From an uncultured Bacilli bacterium (lineage in GTDB: Bacteria; Bacillota_I; Bacilli_A; RF39; UBA660): a stretch of 46,653 bases of DNA. The translations under genes were made by a program, and so were the position numbers. This document shows positions 37,246 to 45,558 of this stretch, one piece after another (position 1 is the stretch's first letter; each line of letters starts with the position of its first letter). The stretch is taken from assembly GCA_949451605.1 (NCBI GenBank), contig CASTSB010000002.1, forward strand, positions 1 to 46,653. Direction: 5' to 3'. The notes under the pieces are model-generated. The model was not told where the DNA came from, searched no databases, and worked only from the letters and a program-made list of their open reading frames with translations.

Positions 37246-37431
37246 TCACAAAAACATAACTTTAAAAAAAATTAAAGCAAAAAAACCAGGAACACCTAAT
37301 AAGTAAATTATTATAATATTTAAAAAGTTAAACGGAATCATCATATTTATATTTACTGCCAACAAATTATAAGTATAAAGCATTAAACAACATAAAATTA
37401 ACTTCTTAATTATCTTCAAAATATTCATCAC
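37246..37431 (-). CDS. bofA: BofA-like small membrane protein
   Basis: Up to 61 aa, very hydrophobic. The C-terminal half, MIPFNFLNIIIIYLLGVPGF followed by FALIFFKVMFL, matches the BofA family end (IPINxxxxxIxGxLGVPGxxxLxxLxxL). Position directly after recR is the bofA position of B. subtilis. There BofA inhibits pro-sigma-K processing by SpoIVFB during sporulation. It is shorter than Bacillus BofA (87 aa), having about two membrane segments. The start is unclear: AGGTG is too close to the GTG/ATG pair and best fits TTG at 37419. Confidence 0.72.
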   Translation of the reverse strand: MMNILKIIKKLILCCLMLYTYNLLAVNINMMIPFNFLNIIIIYLLGVPGFFALIFFKVMFL

Positions 37432-37460
37432 CTATTAGATGATATGATAAATTAAATTAT

Positions 37461-38057
37461 TTATTCAATAGTTTTTCTATCATTTAAAGCTCTTTCTAAT
37501 GTTAATCCATCTAAAAATTCCATATCAGCACCTATAGGTATACCACTAGCAAGTCTACTAACCTTAATATTCATTCCATCAACAATTTTCTTTATATAAA
37601 GAGAAGTAGTTTCACCCTCTATACTGGGCTTGAAAGCAAAAATTATTTCGTTAAATTTTTCTTTTTCAAGTCTATCTAGCAACTTATCAATTCCAATATC
37701 TTCGGGATTAATTCCGTCCAATGGAGAAATCAAACCATTCAATACATGGTATTTTCCTTTAAATATACCTAACTTTTCAAATAGAAAAACATTTTTGCTA
37801 TCTTCAATTACACATAAAGTATTATTATCTCTATTTAAATCAGAACAAACCGAACAAAGTTCATCATCTGTTAAAGTATTACAAATAGGACAACTGTGAA
37901 TATTATCTTTAACTACTGATAAACTTTCTTTAAAATATTCTATTTGCTCTTCTTCCAAATCTAATATAGAAAAAGCCAAACGTTCAGCAGTTTTTTGACC
38001 AATTCCTGGTAAAAATCTAAAACTATCTATTAAATTTTTTAAACTATTAGGATACAT
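37461..38057 (-). CDS. recR: Recombination protein RecR
   Basis: Recombination mediator acting with RecO/RecF to load RecA; 198 aa. It has the N-terminal helix-hairpin-helix (FRFLPGIGQKTAERLAF), the Cys4 zinc finger CPIC...CSVC (about residues 57-72), and the Toprim domain from CVIEDSKNVFLFEK with the closing SRLASGIPIGADMEF. It lies 8 nt after ebfC in the dnaX-ebfC-recR operon, conserved across bacteria. Confidence 0.97.
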   Translation of the reverse strand: MYPNSLKNLIDSFRFLPGIGQKTAERLAFSILDLEEEQIEYFKESLSVVKDNIHSCPICNTLTDDELCSVCSDLNRDNNTLCVIEDSKNVFLFEKLGIFKGKYHVLNGLISPLDGINPEDIGIDKLLDRLEKEKFNEIIFAFKPSIEGETTSLYIKKIVDGMNIKVSRLASGIPIGADMEFLDGLTLERALNDRKTIE

Positions 38058-38065
38058 TTTATCGC

Positions 38066-38362
38066 CTAAAACAACCCAGGAATATTACCAAATTTTCCCA
38101 TTTTCTTTTCTGTAGCTTCATCTATTTTCTTATTTGCATCATTGATAGCACTAACAATCATCTCTTGTAACATATCTATATCTTCAGTATCTAATGAATC
38201 CTGAATTTTTAATTCAGCCATTTTAGCTTTTTTATCCCCAGTCATTGTCAATTTAATCATCGCATTTTCAACAACAAATTCAGTATTATCAATCTCAGAT
38301 TTTATCTTCATCATGTCTTTTTGCATAGCTTGAGCCTGTTTCATCATTGCTTGTATATTCAT
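38066..38362 (-). CDS. ebfC: YbaB/EbfC nucleoid-associated protein
   Basis: A 98-aa DNA-binding protein of the YbaB/EbfC family. Met/Gln-rich N-terminus IQAMMKQAQAMQKDMMKI, then the conserved DTEDIDMLQEMIVSAINDANKKIDE and the end MGKFGNIPGLF. Between dnaX and recR as in nearly all bacteria. Confidence 0.95.
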   Translation of the reverse strand: MNIQAMMKQAQAMQKDMMKIKSEIDNTEFVVENAMIKLTMTGDKKAKMAELKIQDSLDTEDIDMLQEMIVSAINDANKKIDEATEKKMGKFGNIPGLF

Positions 38363-38371
38363 ATTTTCCTC

Positions 38372-40129
38372 CTATTTTACTTCTACAATATCGCCAAATA
38401 GTTCAATTGCGTTCGTATTAATTATATCATTATTTTCTTCTTCAATAAAGACTTCTTCTGGTTCTGGAATAATTTTTAATTCAACTTTATTTTTTAAGTC
38501 TTCTATATACTTTTTCTTTACTTCATCCCATTTAGCATCCGAAATAATTGCTAACTTTTTATTAGAATTAGTTATTTTATTATATATATTATTTATATCC
38601 TCCAAATTATCCAAGTTTTGATCAACTATAGAATCAAATTCATAACTCATAATAAGGTTTTCTTCACTTGCAGCACGCAATTTTCCATCTAAAATGGCAC
38701 AAGCCACATATCCTATTTCTTGATCAAAAGTATAATCATTAAAAATATCTAACGCAGAAATTTCATTCATTAATATCTGCTTATTAGCTTTTGCTAAAGT
38801 ATTATTAACTCTTATCTCAATAATCTCATCCAAATTTTTGATATGTCTCATATTTTTTTTGGCATCTTTATCAAGTTTTTCTAATTCTGTTTCTGTTTTT
38901 ATAATTTCTATTTCTTTTTGCATTTCTAAATCTTTTGCAGTTTCTTTTTCCATCTTGTGGAAATTCTCAGTTTCTTTTTCAGATTTTTCAATTAGATTTA
39001 CCGAATTTTCAACTGTTTTATCCAAAGAATGAATTTTCAACGAATTAGGCGTATCATTACCCTGTGACTTAGAATTAATTTGCTTAGAATTCATTTTGAA
39101 ATTGTTCATAAATTCTAACAAAAGCATTTCTACATATATATTAGGATTGCTACTTTTTTTAATATCGATCATTTTTTCATTTACTAAAAGAATTAAATTT
39201 TGTACTTCACTAATCTCAAAATTAATATTTTTTGAATCTAAGTAAAATTCAACTATTTGATTACGCAAATAGCGTATCATTTTTTCCATAATTATTATAA
39301 TATTCTTCCCAGAATCATTATATTTCTTTATGCTATTCAAAACTTCAGCGTATTGTGCGTGCATGATATTATTAATAAAAGCATTTAACTCTTCATTTGT
39401 TAATGAACCATTTACATCTGCATATTCTTTCAATGTTATTTTGGTATCACAATAAGAATGTAGTTGATCCAAAATACTTAAAGCATCACGCATTCCACCA
39501 TCAGATGCAAAAGCTATTTCTTCTAAGACATTATTTTCAATATCAATTTTTTCTTCTTCACAAATATTTTTTAAATTAGTGACAATTTTATCACCAGAAA
39601 TGCGTTTGAAAGAAAAGGTTTGACATCTAGAAATAATTGTTTCTGGAATTTTCTGAGGATCAGTTGTTGCAAGTATAAAAATCACATGTTCTGGTGGCTC
39701 TTCAATTGTTTTTAATAAGGCATTAAATGCTCCAATTGATAGCATATGAACTTCATCTATAATATATACTTTATATTTTAATTCAGTAGGTACCAAAGAA
39801 ATTTTATTTTTTAATTCTCTTATTTCATCTACACCATTATTTGATGCTGCATCTATTTCAATAATATCAACACATTCTTTTTCGTAAGAATTTTTACAAT
39901 TCTTACATTCACCACACGAATTACCATTAATTGGATTTAAACAATTAACGGATCTAGCAAAAATCTTAGAAATGCTAGTTTTTCCAGTACCTCTTGGGCC
40001 AAAAAATATATATGCATGACTATAAGAATTATTTATTATTGAATTTCGTAAAGTTTTTACTATAACATCCTGCCCATAAACATTATCGAAATTTAATGGA
40101 CGATATTTTCTATATAGCGCTTTATACAT
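38372..40129 (-). CDS. dnaX: DNA polymerase III gamma/tau subunit
   Basis: Clamp-loader ATPase, 585 aa. Walker A is FFGPRGTGKTSISKI (about 42-56), the zinc cysteines are CLNPINGNSCGECKNC, Walker B is YIIDEVHML and the sensor region is ILATTDPQKIPETIISRCQ. A charged Lys/Glu linker (about 370-425) leads to a C-terminal tau-like domain. At codons 424-426 the mRNA has eight consecutive A (plus 38860-38853) after GCC. A -1 slip there meets a stop after about ten codons, giving a gamma-sized product of about 434 aa. An extended -10 promoter precedes it. Confidence 0.96.
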   Translation of the reverse strand: MYKALYRKYRPLNFDNVYGQDVIVKTLRNSIINNSYSHAYIFFGPRGTGKTSISKIFARSVNCLNPINGNSCGECKNCKNSYEKECVDIIEIDAASNNGVDEIRELKNKISLVPTELKYKVYIIDEVHMLSIGAFNALLKTIEEPPEHVIFILATTDPQKIPETIISRCQTFSFKRISGDKIVTNLKNICEEEKIDIENNVLEEIAFASDGGMRDALSILDQLHSYCDTKITLKEYADVNGSLTNEELNAFINNIMHAQYAEVLNSIKKYNDSGKNIIIIMEKMIRYLRNQIVEFYLDSKNINFEISEVQNLILLVNEKMIDIKKSSNPNIYVEMLLLEFMNNFKMNSKQINSKSQGNDTPNSLKIHSLDKTVENSVNLIEKSEKETENFHKMEKETAKDLEMQKEIEIIKTETELEKLDKDAKKNMRHIKNLDEIIEIRVNNTLAKANKQILMNEISALDIFNDYTFDQEIGYVACAILDGKLRAASEENLIMSYEFDSIVDQNLDNLEDINNIYNKITNSNKKLAIISDAKWDEVKKKYIEDLKNKVELKIIPEPEEVFIEEENNDIINTNAIELFGDIVEVK

Positions 40130-40153
40130 GTAATTACCTCCAAATCATCAAAT

Positions 40154-40162
40154 ATTATAACA
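40154..40162 (-). promoter_or_regulatory. Extended -10 promoter of the dnaX operon
   Basis: Minus strand TGTTATAAT with consensus -10 at 40159-40154; no good -35. A DnaA-box-like AAATCCACA (40176-40168) lies just upstream, where a regulator could act. Confidence 0.5.
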
Positions 40163-40176
40163 TAAATTGTGGATTT

Positions 40177-40632
40177 TTAATTGTTTCTCTGTGAATTAAA
40201 AAATATTTTTAATAATTTCAATTCTTCTGAGGAAAACAAGTCATTTTCTATATTAACTTGTGGATTTGATTTATCGGCTTTTAAAATATTTATAACGTTA
40301 TTGTGGATAGTTTCATCGTCATTTGATAAAGCTGAATAAATATTAGAAATTCTTGATTGTTTTATAGCAGAAGCACACATCTCACATGGTTCTAAAGTAA
40401 CATACATATCACATTCACTTAGTCTCCAATTGTGGATTTTTTTTGTTGCTTTTTTTATAGCAATTAATTCCGCATGATATAATGCACATTTTTTCTTTTC
40501 TTTCAGATTATGTGCTGTGGAAATTATTTTTCCGTTTTTAACAATAACAACTCCTACAGGTACTTCACCTATGGATAAAGATTTTTTTGCTTCATCAAAT
40601 GCAATTTTAAAGATTTTTTCATCGTATTTCAT
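40177..40632 (-). CDS. tadA: tRNA-specific adenosine deaminase TadA
   Basis: Deaminates A34 to inosine in tRNA-Arg; 151 aa. Zinc/catalytic motifs are YHAELIAI (HAE) and LEPCEMCASAI (PCxxC). The start is ATG 40632, 5 nt after GAGGT; the open frame runs 9 codons further but into the SRP RNA gene. Its coding sequence carries four copies of plus-strand TGTGGA, part of an unusual cluster. It sits between SRP RNA and dnaX; in Bacillus the RNA gene is between tadA and dnaX. Confidence 0.95.
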   Translation of the reverse strand: MKYDEKIFKIAFDEAKKSLSIGEVPVGVVIVKNGKIISTAHNLKEKKKCALYHAELIAIKKATKKIHNWRLSECDMYVTLEPCEMCASAIKQSRISNIYSALSNDDETIHNNVINILKADKSNPQVNIENDLFSSEELKLLKIFFNSQRNN

Positions 40633-40644
40633 AATTACCTCAAA

Positions 40645-40725
40645 ATAAAAAGTGCACATGGAAATTGGTCCTTAAGGCTGCTATCTTCCAATCCTGACCT
40701 GGTTCAAACATTTCCATTGCACATG
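40645..40725 (-). ncRNA. ffs: Signal recognition particle RNA, short 4.5S type
   Basis: About 80 nt. The conserved SRP domain is seen on the minus strand: GGTCAGGATTGGAAGATAGC then AGCC, with a GGAA tetraloop, the CAGG/AGCA symmetric loop and flanking ACC/GGAC. The terminal stem pairs GTGCA and ATGGAAAT with ATTTCCAT and TGCAC, and a T-run ends it. No Alu domain is present (B. subtilis scRNA is about 270 nt). The -10 element lies just upstream. Confidence 0.93.
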
Positions 40726-40733
40726 TTAATTTT

Positions 40734-40739
40734 ATTATA
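40734..40739 (-). promoter_or_regulatory. -10 element of the SRP RNA gene
   Basis: Minus strand consensus TATAAT about 7-9 nt before the predicted RNA 5' end. No convincing -35 hexamer at the right distance. Confidence 0.5.
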
Positions 40740-40789
40740 AAGATAAAGCTTTGTAAACTGTTTTTTAAATATTTTAAATAATTATTTAA

Positions 40790-40805
40790 TGTTCCACGTG
40801 AAACA
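40790..40805. other. parS site (ParB/Spo0J binding), perfect
   Basis: Plus strand TGTTCCACGTGAAACA, exactly the 16-bp Bacillus parS consensus TGTTNCACGTGAAACA. Non-coding spacer between SRP RNA and gyrA, near the expected origin, where parS sites are normally clustered. Confidence 0.92.
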
Positions 40806-40822
40806 TTAATTTCAATATCACA

Positions 40823-40844
40823 AATTATTTCCCAGGAAATAATT
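40823..40844. other. Noc-binding-site-like palindrome 1
   Basis: Core ATTTCCCAGGAAAT (40827-40840) matches 13 of 14 positions of the B. subtilis Noc site ATTTCCCGGGAAAT. The palindrome extends four bases on each side. Confidence 0.7.
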
Positions 40845-40899
40845 CTGAATAATTAATAGATTATTTACCATTTTTTTAAATCAAATGTTGCTTTTTAAT

Positions 40900-40915
40900 A
40901 GTTTCACGTGAAACT
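40900..40915. other. Near-consensus parS site
   Basis: AGTTTCACGTGAAACT is a perfect palindrome that differs from parS (TGTTTCACGTGAAACA) only at the two outer bases. Confidence 0.75.
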
Positions 40916-40973
40916 ATGGAATTTGCTATGTTAAATATATTGTTATTTTAATTTATAAACTGTGGATACTTTA

Positions 40974-41005
40974 TTTAAAATTATTTCCCGGGAAATAATT
41001 TTAAA
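40974..41005. other. Noc-binding-site palindrome 2, perfect core
   Basis: The core ATTTCCCGGGAAAT (40983-40996) is identical to the B. subtilis Noc site. The perfect dyad extends to 32 bp (40974-41005), more than Noc's 14-bp site needs. Confidence 0.8.
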
Positions 41006-41029
41006 ATCATATTATTTTGATTTTTTTAT

Positions 41030-41044
41030 AACGCATTATGCGTT
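41030..41044. repeat. Short perfect inverted repeat AACGCAT-T-ATGCGTT
   Basis: A 15-nt dyad in the gyrA-SRP spacer directly abutting a DnaA-box-like word. ACGCAT recurs at 41105-41110 and GCGTAT near 41151, flanking the gyrA terminator. Role unknown. Confidence 0.4.
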
Positions 41045-41120
41045 GTGGAAAAAATGTTTTCCAATAATTATTAAACAAAAAACACTAGCTTGTGGAAAAA
41101 ATATACGCATTAAATAGCAC

Positions 41121-41149
41121 AAAAAAACCAACTTTTTTTAGTTGGTTTT
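41121..41149 (-). terminator. gyrA terminator
   Basis: Minus strand AAAACCAACT-AAAAAA-AGTTGGTTTT with a continuing T-run, about 20 nt after the gyrA stop. It marks the end of the recF-gyrB-gyrA operon. Confidence 0.85.
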
Positions 41150-41169
41150 TGCGTATTAATTTTTGATGC

Positions 41170-43608
41170 TTATTCAGATTGTGTTTCTTCATCTTCGATA
41201 AGCTTAGATACTATTGCAACTGATGAAACAATTTGATCATCTTTCAAATTAATTAACCTTAATCCTTGCGTTGCTCTTTTTAGTATCGCAACTTGCGTTA
41301 ATGGCATTTTTATAACCATACCAGTATTAGTTATAAGCATAAGATCGTAATTTTCGATGTCTTCAATACGTTTTAACGAAGTCATTAATCCGTTTTTATC
41401 AGAAATGTTATATGCTTTAACACCTTTGCTACCTCTATGTGTTAATCTATATTCACCTATTGTGGAAATCTTTCCATAACCTTTTTCAGTAACAACTAAG
41501 ACTAAATCGTCTGGATTCATAACTTCGGCACCTACTACTATACTTCCATCTAAATCTATTCCCTTAACTCCAGAAGTACATCTACCCATAAGTCTTACTT
41601 CTTTTTCATCAAACCTAACTAATTTACCATTTTTAGCACCTATAGATATTTCACTGTTTCCACAAGTCTTTTTAACACTTATTAATTGATCATTATCTTT
41701 TAATACAATTGCTATTTTTCCACTCTTACGTATATTATTAAATTCTTCAACTCTTGTTCTTTTTACTAATCCATCTCTAGTAACAAAAACTAAATGCTTA
41801 ATTTCCTCATCATTATTAATATTTACAATCGAACTAATGTTCTCTTCTTTTTCAAGTGGTAATAAATTAATGATCGGTAAACCTTTAGATTGTCTAGAAA
41901 ATTCAGGAATCTCATATCCTTTAATTCTATATACCTTTCCAAGATTTGAGAAGAATAATACATAATCGTGAGTTTTCAAAGATATCATATGCTCAACTAC
42001 ATCTTCCTCGTTAGTTGCCATACCTTTTATACCCACTCCACCTCTATTTTGAGTCTTATAAGTATCTGTTTTTAATCTTTTTATATAACCATTTCTTGTC
42101 AATGTAACTATTACATCTTCATTTGGAATAAGAGATTCATCTTCAATATAATCAATAGCAGTCATATCAATATTTGTTCTTCTCTCATCGCCATATTTTT
42201 CTTTAATTTCTAATAATTCATTTTTAATTACTTCTAACACCTTAGCATTACTAGCTAAAATAGCTTTTAAATCGACAATTTGTTTCAATAAGTCATTTAA
42301 CTCATTCTCAATTTTTTCTCGCTCTAAACCTGTTAAACGACGTAATTTCATTTCCAAAATAGCATTAGCTTGAACTTCTGATAATTTAAAGTTTCTCATC
42401 AAACCTTCTCTTGCAATATCATCAGACTTAGCAGCCCTAATTAATGCAATAACAGCATCAATATTATCTAGTGCAATTTTCAAACCTTCTAAAATATGTA
42501 CTCTTTCTTCTGCTTTACTTAAATCAAACTTAGTTCTTCTAATGATTATTTCCTTTTGAAATTCAATATATTTAGAAATAATATCTATTAATCCTAAAGT
42601 TTTTGGAACTCCTTGATCCAACATCAAGAAAATTATTCCATAACTTTTTTGAAAATCAGTATGTTTATATAATTGATTCAATATAACTTGTGCATTAGCA
42701 TCTTTTTTTAGAGTTATTGTAATTTTTATACCATTTTTCAAATCAGAATGATAATCTGAAATTCCTTCAATAGTTTTACTATGAACAAGTTCAGCAACTT
42801 TATTTTTTAAATCTAATGTATTAACTCCATATGGAACTTCATCTATAATAATGCATTGTTTTCCATTTATTGTATCAATTGTTGCCTTACTTCTTATAGT
42901 TATACTACCTCTACCAGTATCATATGCTTGTCTAATACCACTATTTCCTAGTATTGTAGCTCCTGTAGGAAAATCAGGACCTTTAATATATTGCATCATC
43001 TCATCTAATGTTATATCATGGTTATCAATATAAGCTACACACCCATCAATTACCTCACTTAAATTATGAGGTGGAATATTAGTTGCCATACCAACAGCAA
43101 TACCTGTAGTTCCATTAACTAGTATATTTGGAAATCTAGAAGGCAAAATTTCAGGTTCTTTCTCACTCTCATCAAAGTTTGGTAAGAAGTTAACAGTATC
43201 TTTATTAATATTTCTTAATAATTCTAATGATATTTTTGATAATCGTGATTCTGTATAACGCATCGCTGCAGCTCCATATCCCTCAATATTACCAAAATTT
43301 CCATGACCATCAACTAACATATATCTATATGAAAAGTCTTGAGCCATTCTAACCATAGCTTCATATATTGAAGAATCTCCATGTGGATGGAATTTACCCA
43401 TAACATCTCCAACTATTCTAGCACTCTTTTTATGAGGTTTATCTGGAGTATATCCAGAAGCATACATAGAATAAAGTATTCTTCTATGAACAGGCTTTAA
43501 ACCATCCCTTAAATCAGGCAAAGCTCTAGCTACAATAACACTCATAGAATACTCTAAAAATGAATCTTGAACTTCTTTTACAATATTATTTTTTTCTAAT
43601 CTATCCAT
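41170..43608 (-). CDS. gyrA: DNA gyrase subunit A
   Basis: An 812-aa type II topoisomerase subunit. The N-terminal winged-helix/tower with catalytic Tyr is in RYTESRLS, and the quinolone pocket is [20 protein letters not shown]. The C-terminal beta-pinwheel has the GyrA-box region [11 protein letters not shown] (consensus QRRGGKG, two changes). The ATG follows AGGAGG, 12 nt after gyrB. Order recF-gyrB-gyrA matches Bacillus (without remB). Confidence 0.97.
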   Translation of the reverse strand: MDRLEKNNIVKEVQDSFLEYSMSVIVARALPDLRDGLKPVHRRILYSMYASGYTPDKPHKKSARIVGDVMGKFHPHGDSSIYEAMVRMAQDFSYRYMLVDGHGNFGNIEGYGAAAMRYTESRLSKISLELLRNINKDTVNFLPNFDESEKEPEILPSRFPNILVNGTTGIAVGMATNIPPHNLSEVIDGCVAYIDNHDITLDEMMQYIKGPDFPTGATILGNSGIRQAYDTGRGSITIRSKATIDTINGKQCIIIDEVPYGVNTLDLKNKVAELVHSKTIEGISDYHSDLKNGIKITITLKKDANAQVILNQLYKHTDFQKSYGIIFLMLDQGVPKTLGLIDIISKYIEFQKEIIIRRTKFDLSKAEERVHILEGLKIALDNIDAVIALIRAAKSDDIAREGLMRNFKLSEVQANAILEMKLRRLTGLEREKIENELNDLLKQIVDLKAILASNAKVLEVIKNELLEIKEKYGDERRTNIDMTAIDYIEDESLIPNEDVIVTLTRNGYIKRLKTDTYKTQNRGGVGIKGMATNEEDVVEHMISLKTHDYVLFFSNLGKVYRIKGYEIPEFSRQSKGLPIINLLPLEKEENISSIVNINNDEEIKHLVFVTRDGLVKRTRVEEFNNIRKSGKIAIVLKDNDQLISVKKTCGNSEISIGAKNGKLVRFDEKEVRLMGRCTSGVKGIDLDGSIVVGAEVMNPDDLVLVVTEKGYGKISTIGEYRLTHRGSKGVKAYNISDKNGLMTSLKRIEDIENYDLMLITNTGMVIKMPLTQVAILKRATQGLRLINLKDDQIVSSVAIVSKLIEDEETQSE

Positions 43609-43620
43609 AATTTATACCTC

Positions 43621-45549
43621 CTAAACATCTAGATTCTCAACATAAGTTGCATTAGTCTCTATAAATTCTCTTCTAGGTTCAACCTCTTCACCCATTAATT
43701 TAGCAAATACTTCATCAGCAGCTAGTGTATCTTCTACTGTTATTTGTCTTAAGACACGTTTATTAATATCCATTGTTGTTTCATTCAATTCTTCAGCATC
43801 CATTTCACCCAAACCTTTCATACGCATTATGTCATATTTAGTATTAGGAGATAATGTTGCTAAATAAGCATCTCTTTCTTGTTCATTTAAAACATATTTA
43901 ATAGTTTTACCATGTTTTATTACAAATAATGGAGGTTGAGCTGCATATACATGCCCAGCTTCAACAATAGGTCTAAAGAAACGATAGAATAAAGTTAAAA
44001 GTAAAACTCTAATATGACTTCCATCAACATCAGCATCAGTCATTATTACAATTTTATGATATCTTAACTTTGATAAGTCAAAATCATCACCGATTCCTGT
44101 TCCAAAAGCTGTAATTATAGTTCTTATTTCCTCATTTGATAAAGCTCTATCTAATCTAGCCTTTTCAACATTTAATATTTTTCCTCTTAATGGAAGAATC
44201 GCTTGAGTCATACTATCTCTTCCTTTAATAGCAGAACCACCAGCTGAATCTCCTTCGACTAAGAATATTTCACACTCAGATGCATCTTTACTCTTACAAT
44301 CTGAAAGTTTTCCATAAAAGTTAGTTACATCTAGATCTCCTTTTCTTCTTGTTAGTTCTCTTGCTTTCTTAGCTGCAACTCTTGCTCTACTCGCTGTCAT
44401 AGCTTTATCAACTATAATTTTTGCTTGATCAGGATTCTCCATTAAAAATCTTTCAAATACTTCTGAAAAAACTTTATCAGCTATTGCTCTTACTTCACTA
44501 TTACCTAATTTAGTCTTAGTTTGCCCTTCAAATTGAGGATTAGGATGCTTAACTGAAATTATCATAGTCAATCCTTCTCTTACATCATCTCCAGTAAGTG
44601 GATCGTCTTTTTCTTTTAGCATTCCTTGACTAGTAGCATATTTATTAAGAATTCTAGTTAATGCTCTTCTAACACCATCTTCATGAGTTCCTCCTTCAGG
44701 AGTAGTAATATTATTTACGAAAGAGTAAATACTAGAATTATAAGTTTCATTATACTGTAAAGCTACTTCTACTCTAATATCTTTATCTTCTCCATCTACA
44801 TCAATGATTGTTGGATGAATTGGTTTTTTATTTACATTTAACATTTGTACATATTCAATTAATCCACCTTCATAATGAAATGAATCTTTTTTATCTTCTT
44901 CTCTTTCATCATATAGACTAATTCTTAAACCTTTATTTAAAAACGCTAATTCTTTTAATCTATTTTTCAATATTTCATAATCGTATACTGTTGTTTCTGT
45001 AAATATTTCATCATCTGGCAAAAATTTAACAGTTGTACCTGTTCTGTTTTCATCACATTTATCGATTATCTTTAAAGCATCATCTGGATGTCCACCTCTA
45101 CTATATCTTTGATAATAAACATTACCATTTTTATAAACTTTAACTTCTAACCAATCACTAAGAGCATTTACAACACTAGCACCAACTCCATGTAGTCCTC
45201 CAGATACTTTATATCCTCCTCCACCAAATTTACCACCGGCATGAAGTACTGTATATACTGTTTCTACAGTACTTTTACCTGTTTTTGGATGAATATCAAC
45301 TGGAATACCACGTCCATCATCTTTTACTGTTATACTGTTATCCTTACCGACAACAACTTCAATATGAGAACAATAACCTGCTAAAGCTTCATCTATCGCA
45401 TTATCTACTATTTCCCAAACTAAATGATGTAAACCTCTTGAACTAGTACTACCAATATACATACCTGGTCTTTTTCTTACTGCTTCTAACCCTTCCAATA
45501 CTTGAATGGCAGAAGAATCATATTCTTTTTCAACTTTTTCTTCACTCAT
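43621..45549 (-). CDS. gyrB: DNA gyrase subunit B
   Basis: A 642-aa ATPase subunit. GHKL ATP-binding features are [15 protein letters not shown] and [32 protein letters not shown] is the ATP lid. The Toprim domain has [14 protein letters not shown] and [17 protein letters not shown], and the C-terminal signature is [14 protein letters not shown]. It begins 9 nt after recF. Confidence 0.98.
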   Translation of the reverse strand: MSEEKVEKEYDSSAIQVLEGLEAVRKRPGMYIGSTSSRGLHHLVWEIVDNAIDEALAGYCSHIEVVVGKDNSITVKDDGRGIPVDIHPKTGKSTVETVYTVLHAGGKFGGGGYKVSGGLHGVGASVVNALSDWLEVKVYKNGNVYYQRYSRGGHPDDALKIIDKCDENRTGTTVKFLPDDEIFTETTVYDYEILKNRLKELAFLNKGLRISLYDEREEDKKDSFHYEGGLIEYVQMLNVNKKPIHPTIIDVDGEDKDIRVEVALQYNETYNSSIYSFVNNITTPEGGTHEDGVRRALTRILNKYATSQGMLKEKDDPLTGDDVREGLTMIISVKHPNPQFEGQTKTKLGNSEVRAIADKVFSEVFERFLMENPDQAKIIVDKAMTASRARVAAKKARELTRRKGDLDVTNFYGKLSDCKSKDASECEIFLVEGDSAGGSAIKGRDSMTQAILPLRGKILNVEKARLDRALSNEEIRTIITAFGTGIGDDFDLSKLRYHKIVIMTDADVDGSHIRVLLLTLFYRFFRPIVEAGHVYAAQPPLFVIKHGKTIKYVLNEQERDAYLATLSPNTKYDIMRMKGLGEMDAEELNETTMDINKRVLRQITVEDTLAADEVFAKLMGEEVEPRREFIETNATYVENLDV

Positions 45550-45558
45550 ATACTCTTC

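Larger units (their letters stand above)
40168..41469 (+). repeat. Cluster of same-orientation TGTGGA (DnaA-box-like) words
   Basis: Nine plus-strand copies: 40168, 40259, 40302, 40431, 40516, 40961, 41044, 41091 and 41461. Written on the minus strand they read AAATCCACA, CTATCCACA, ATTTCCACA, GTATCCACA or TTTTCCACA, close to the DnaA box TTATCCACA (7-8 of 9). I found only about six others in the rest of the window. Five lie in or just beside coding sequence. Confidence 0.6.

Noticed and set aside
40633-40659. N-terminal extension of the TadA frame
   Set aside because: It overlaps the SRP RNA gene, and a GAGGT ribosome site fits the ATG at 40632.
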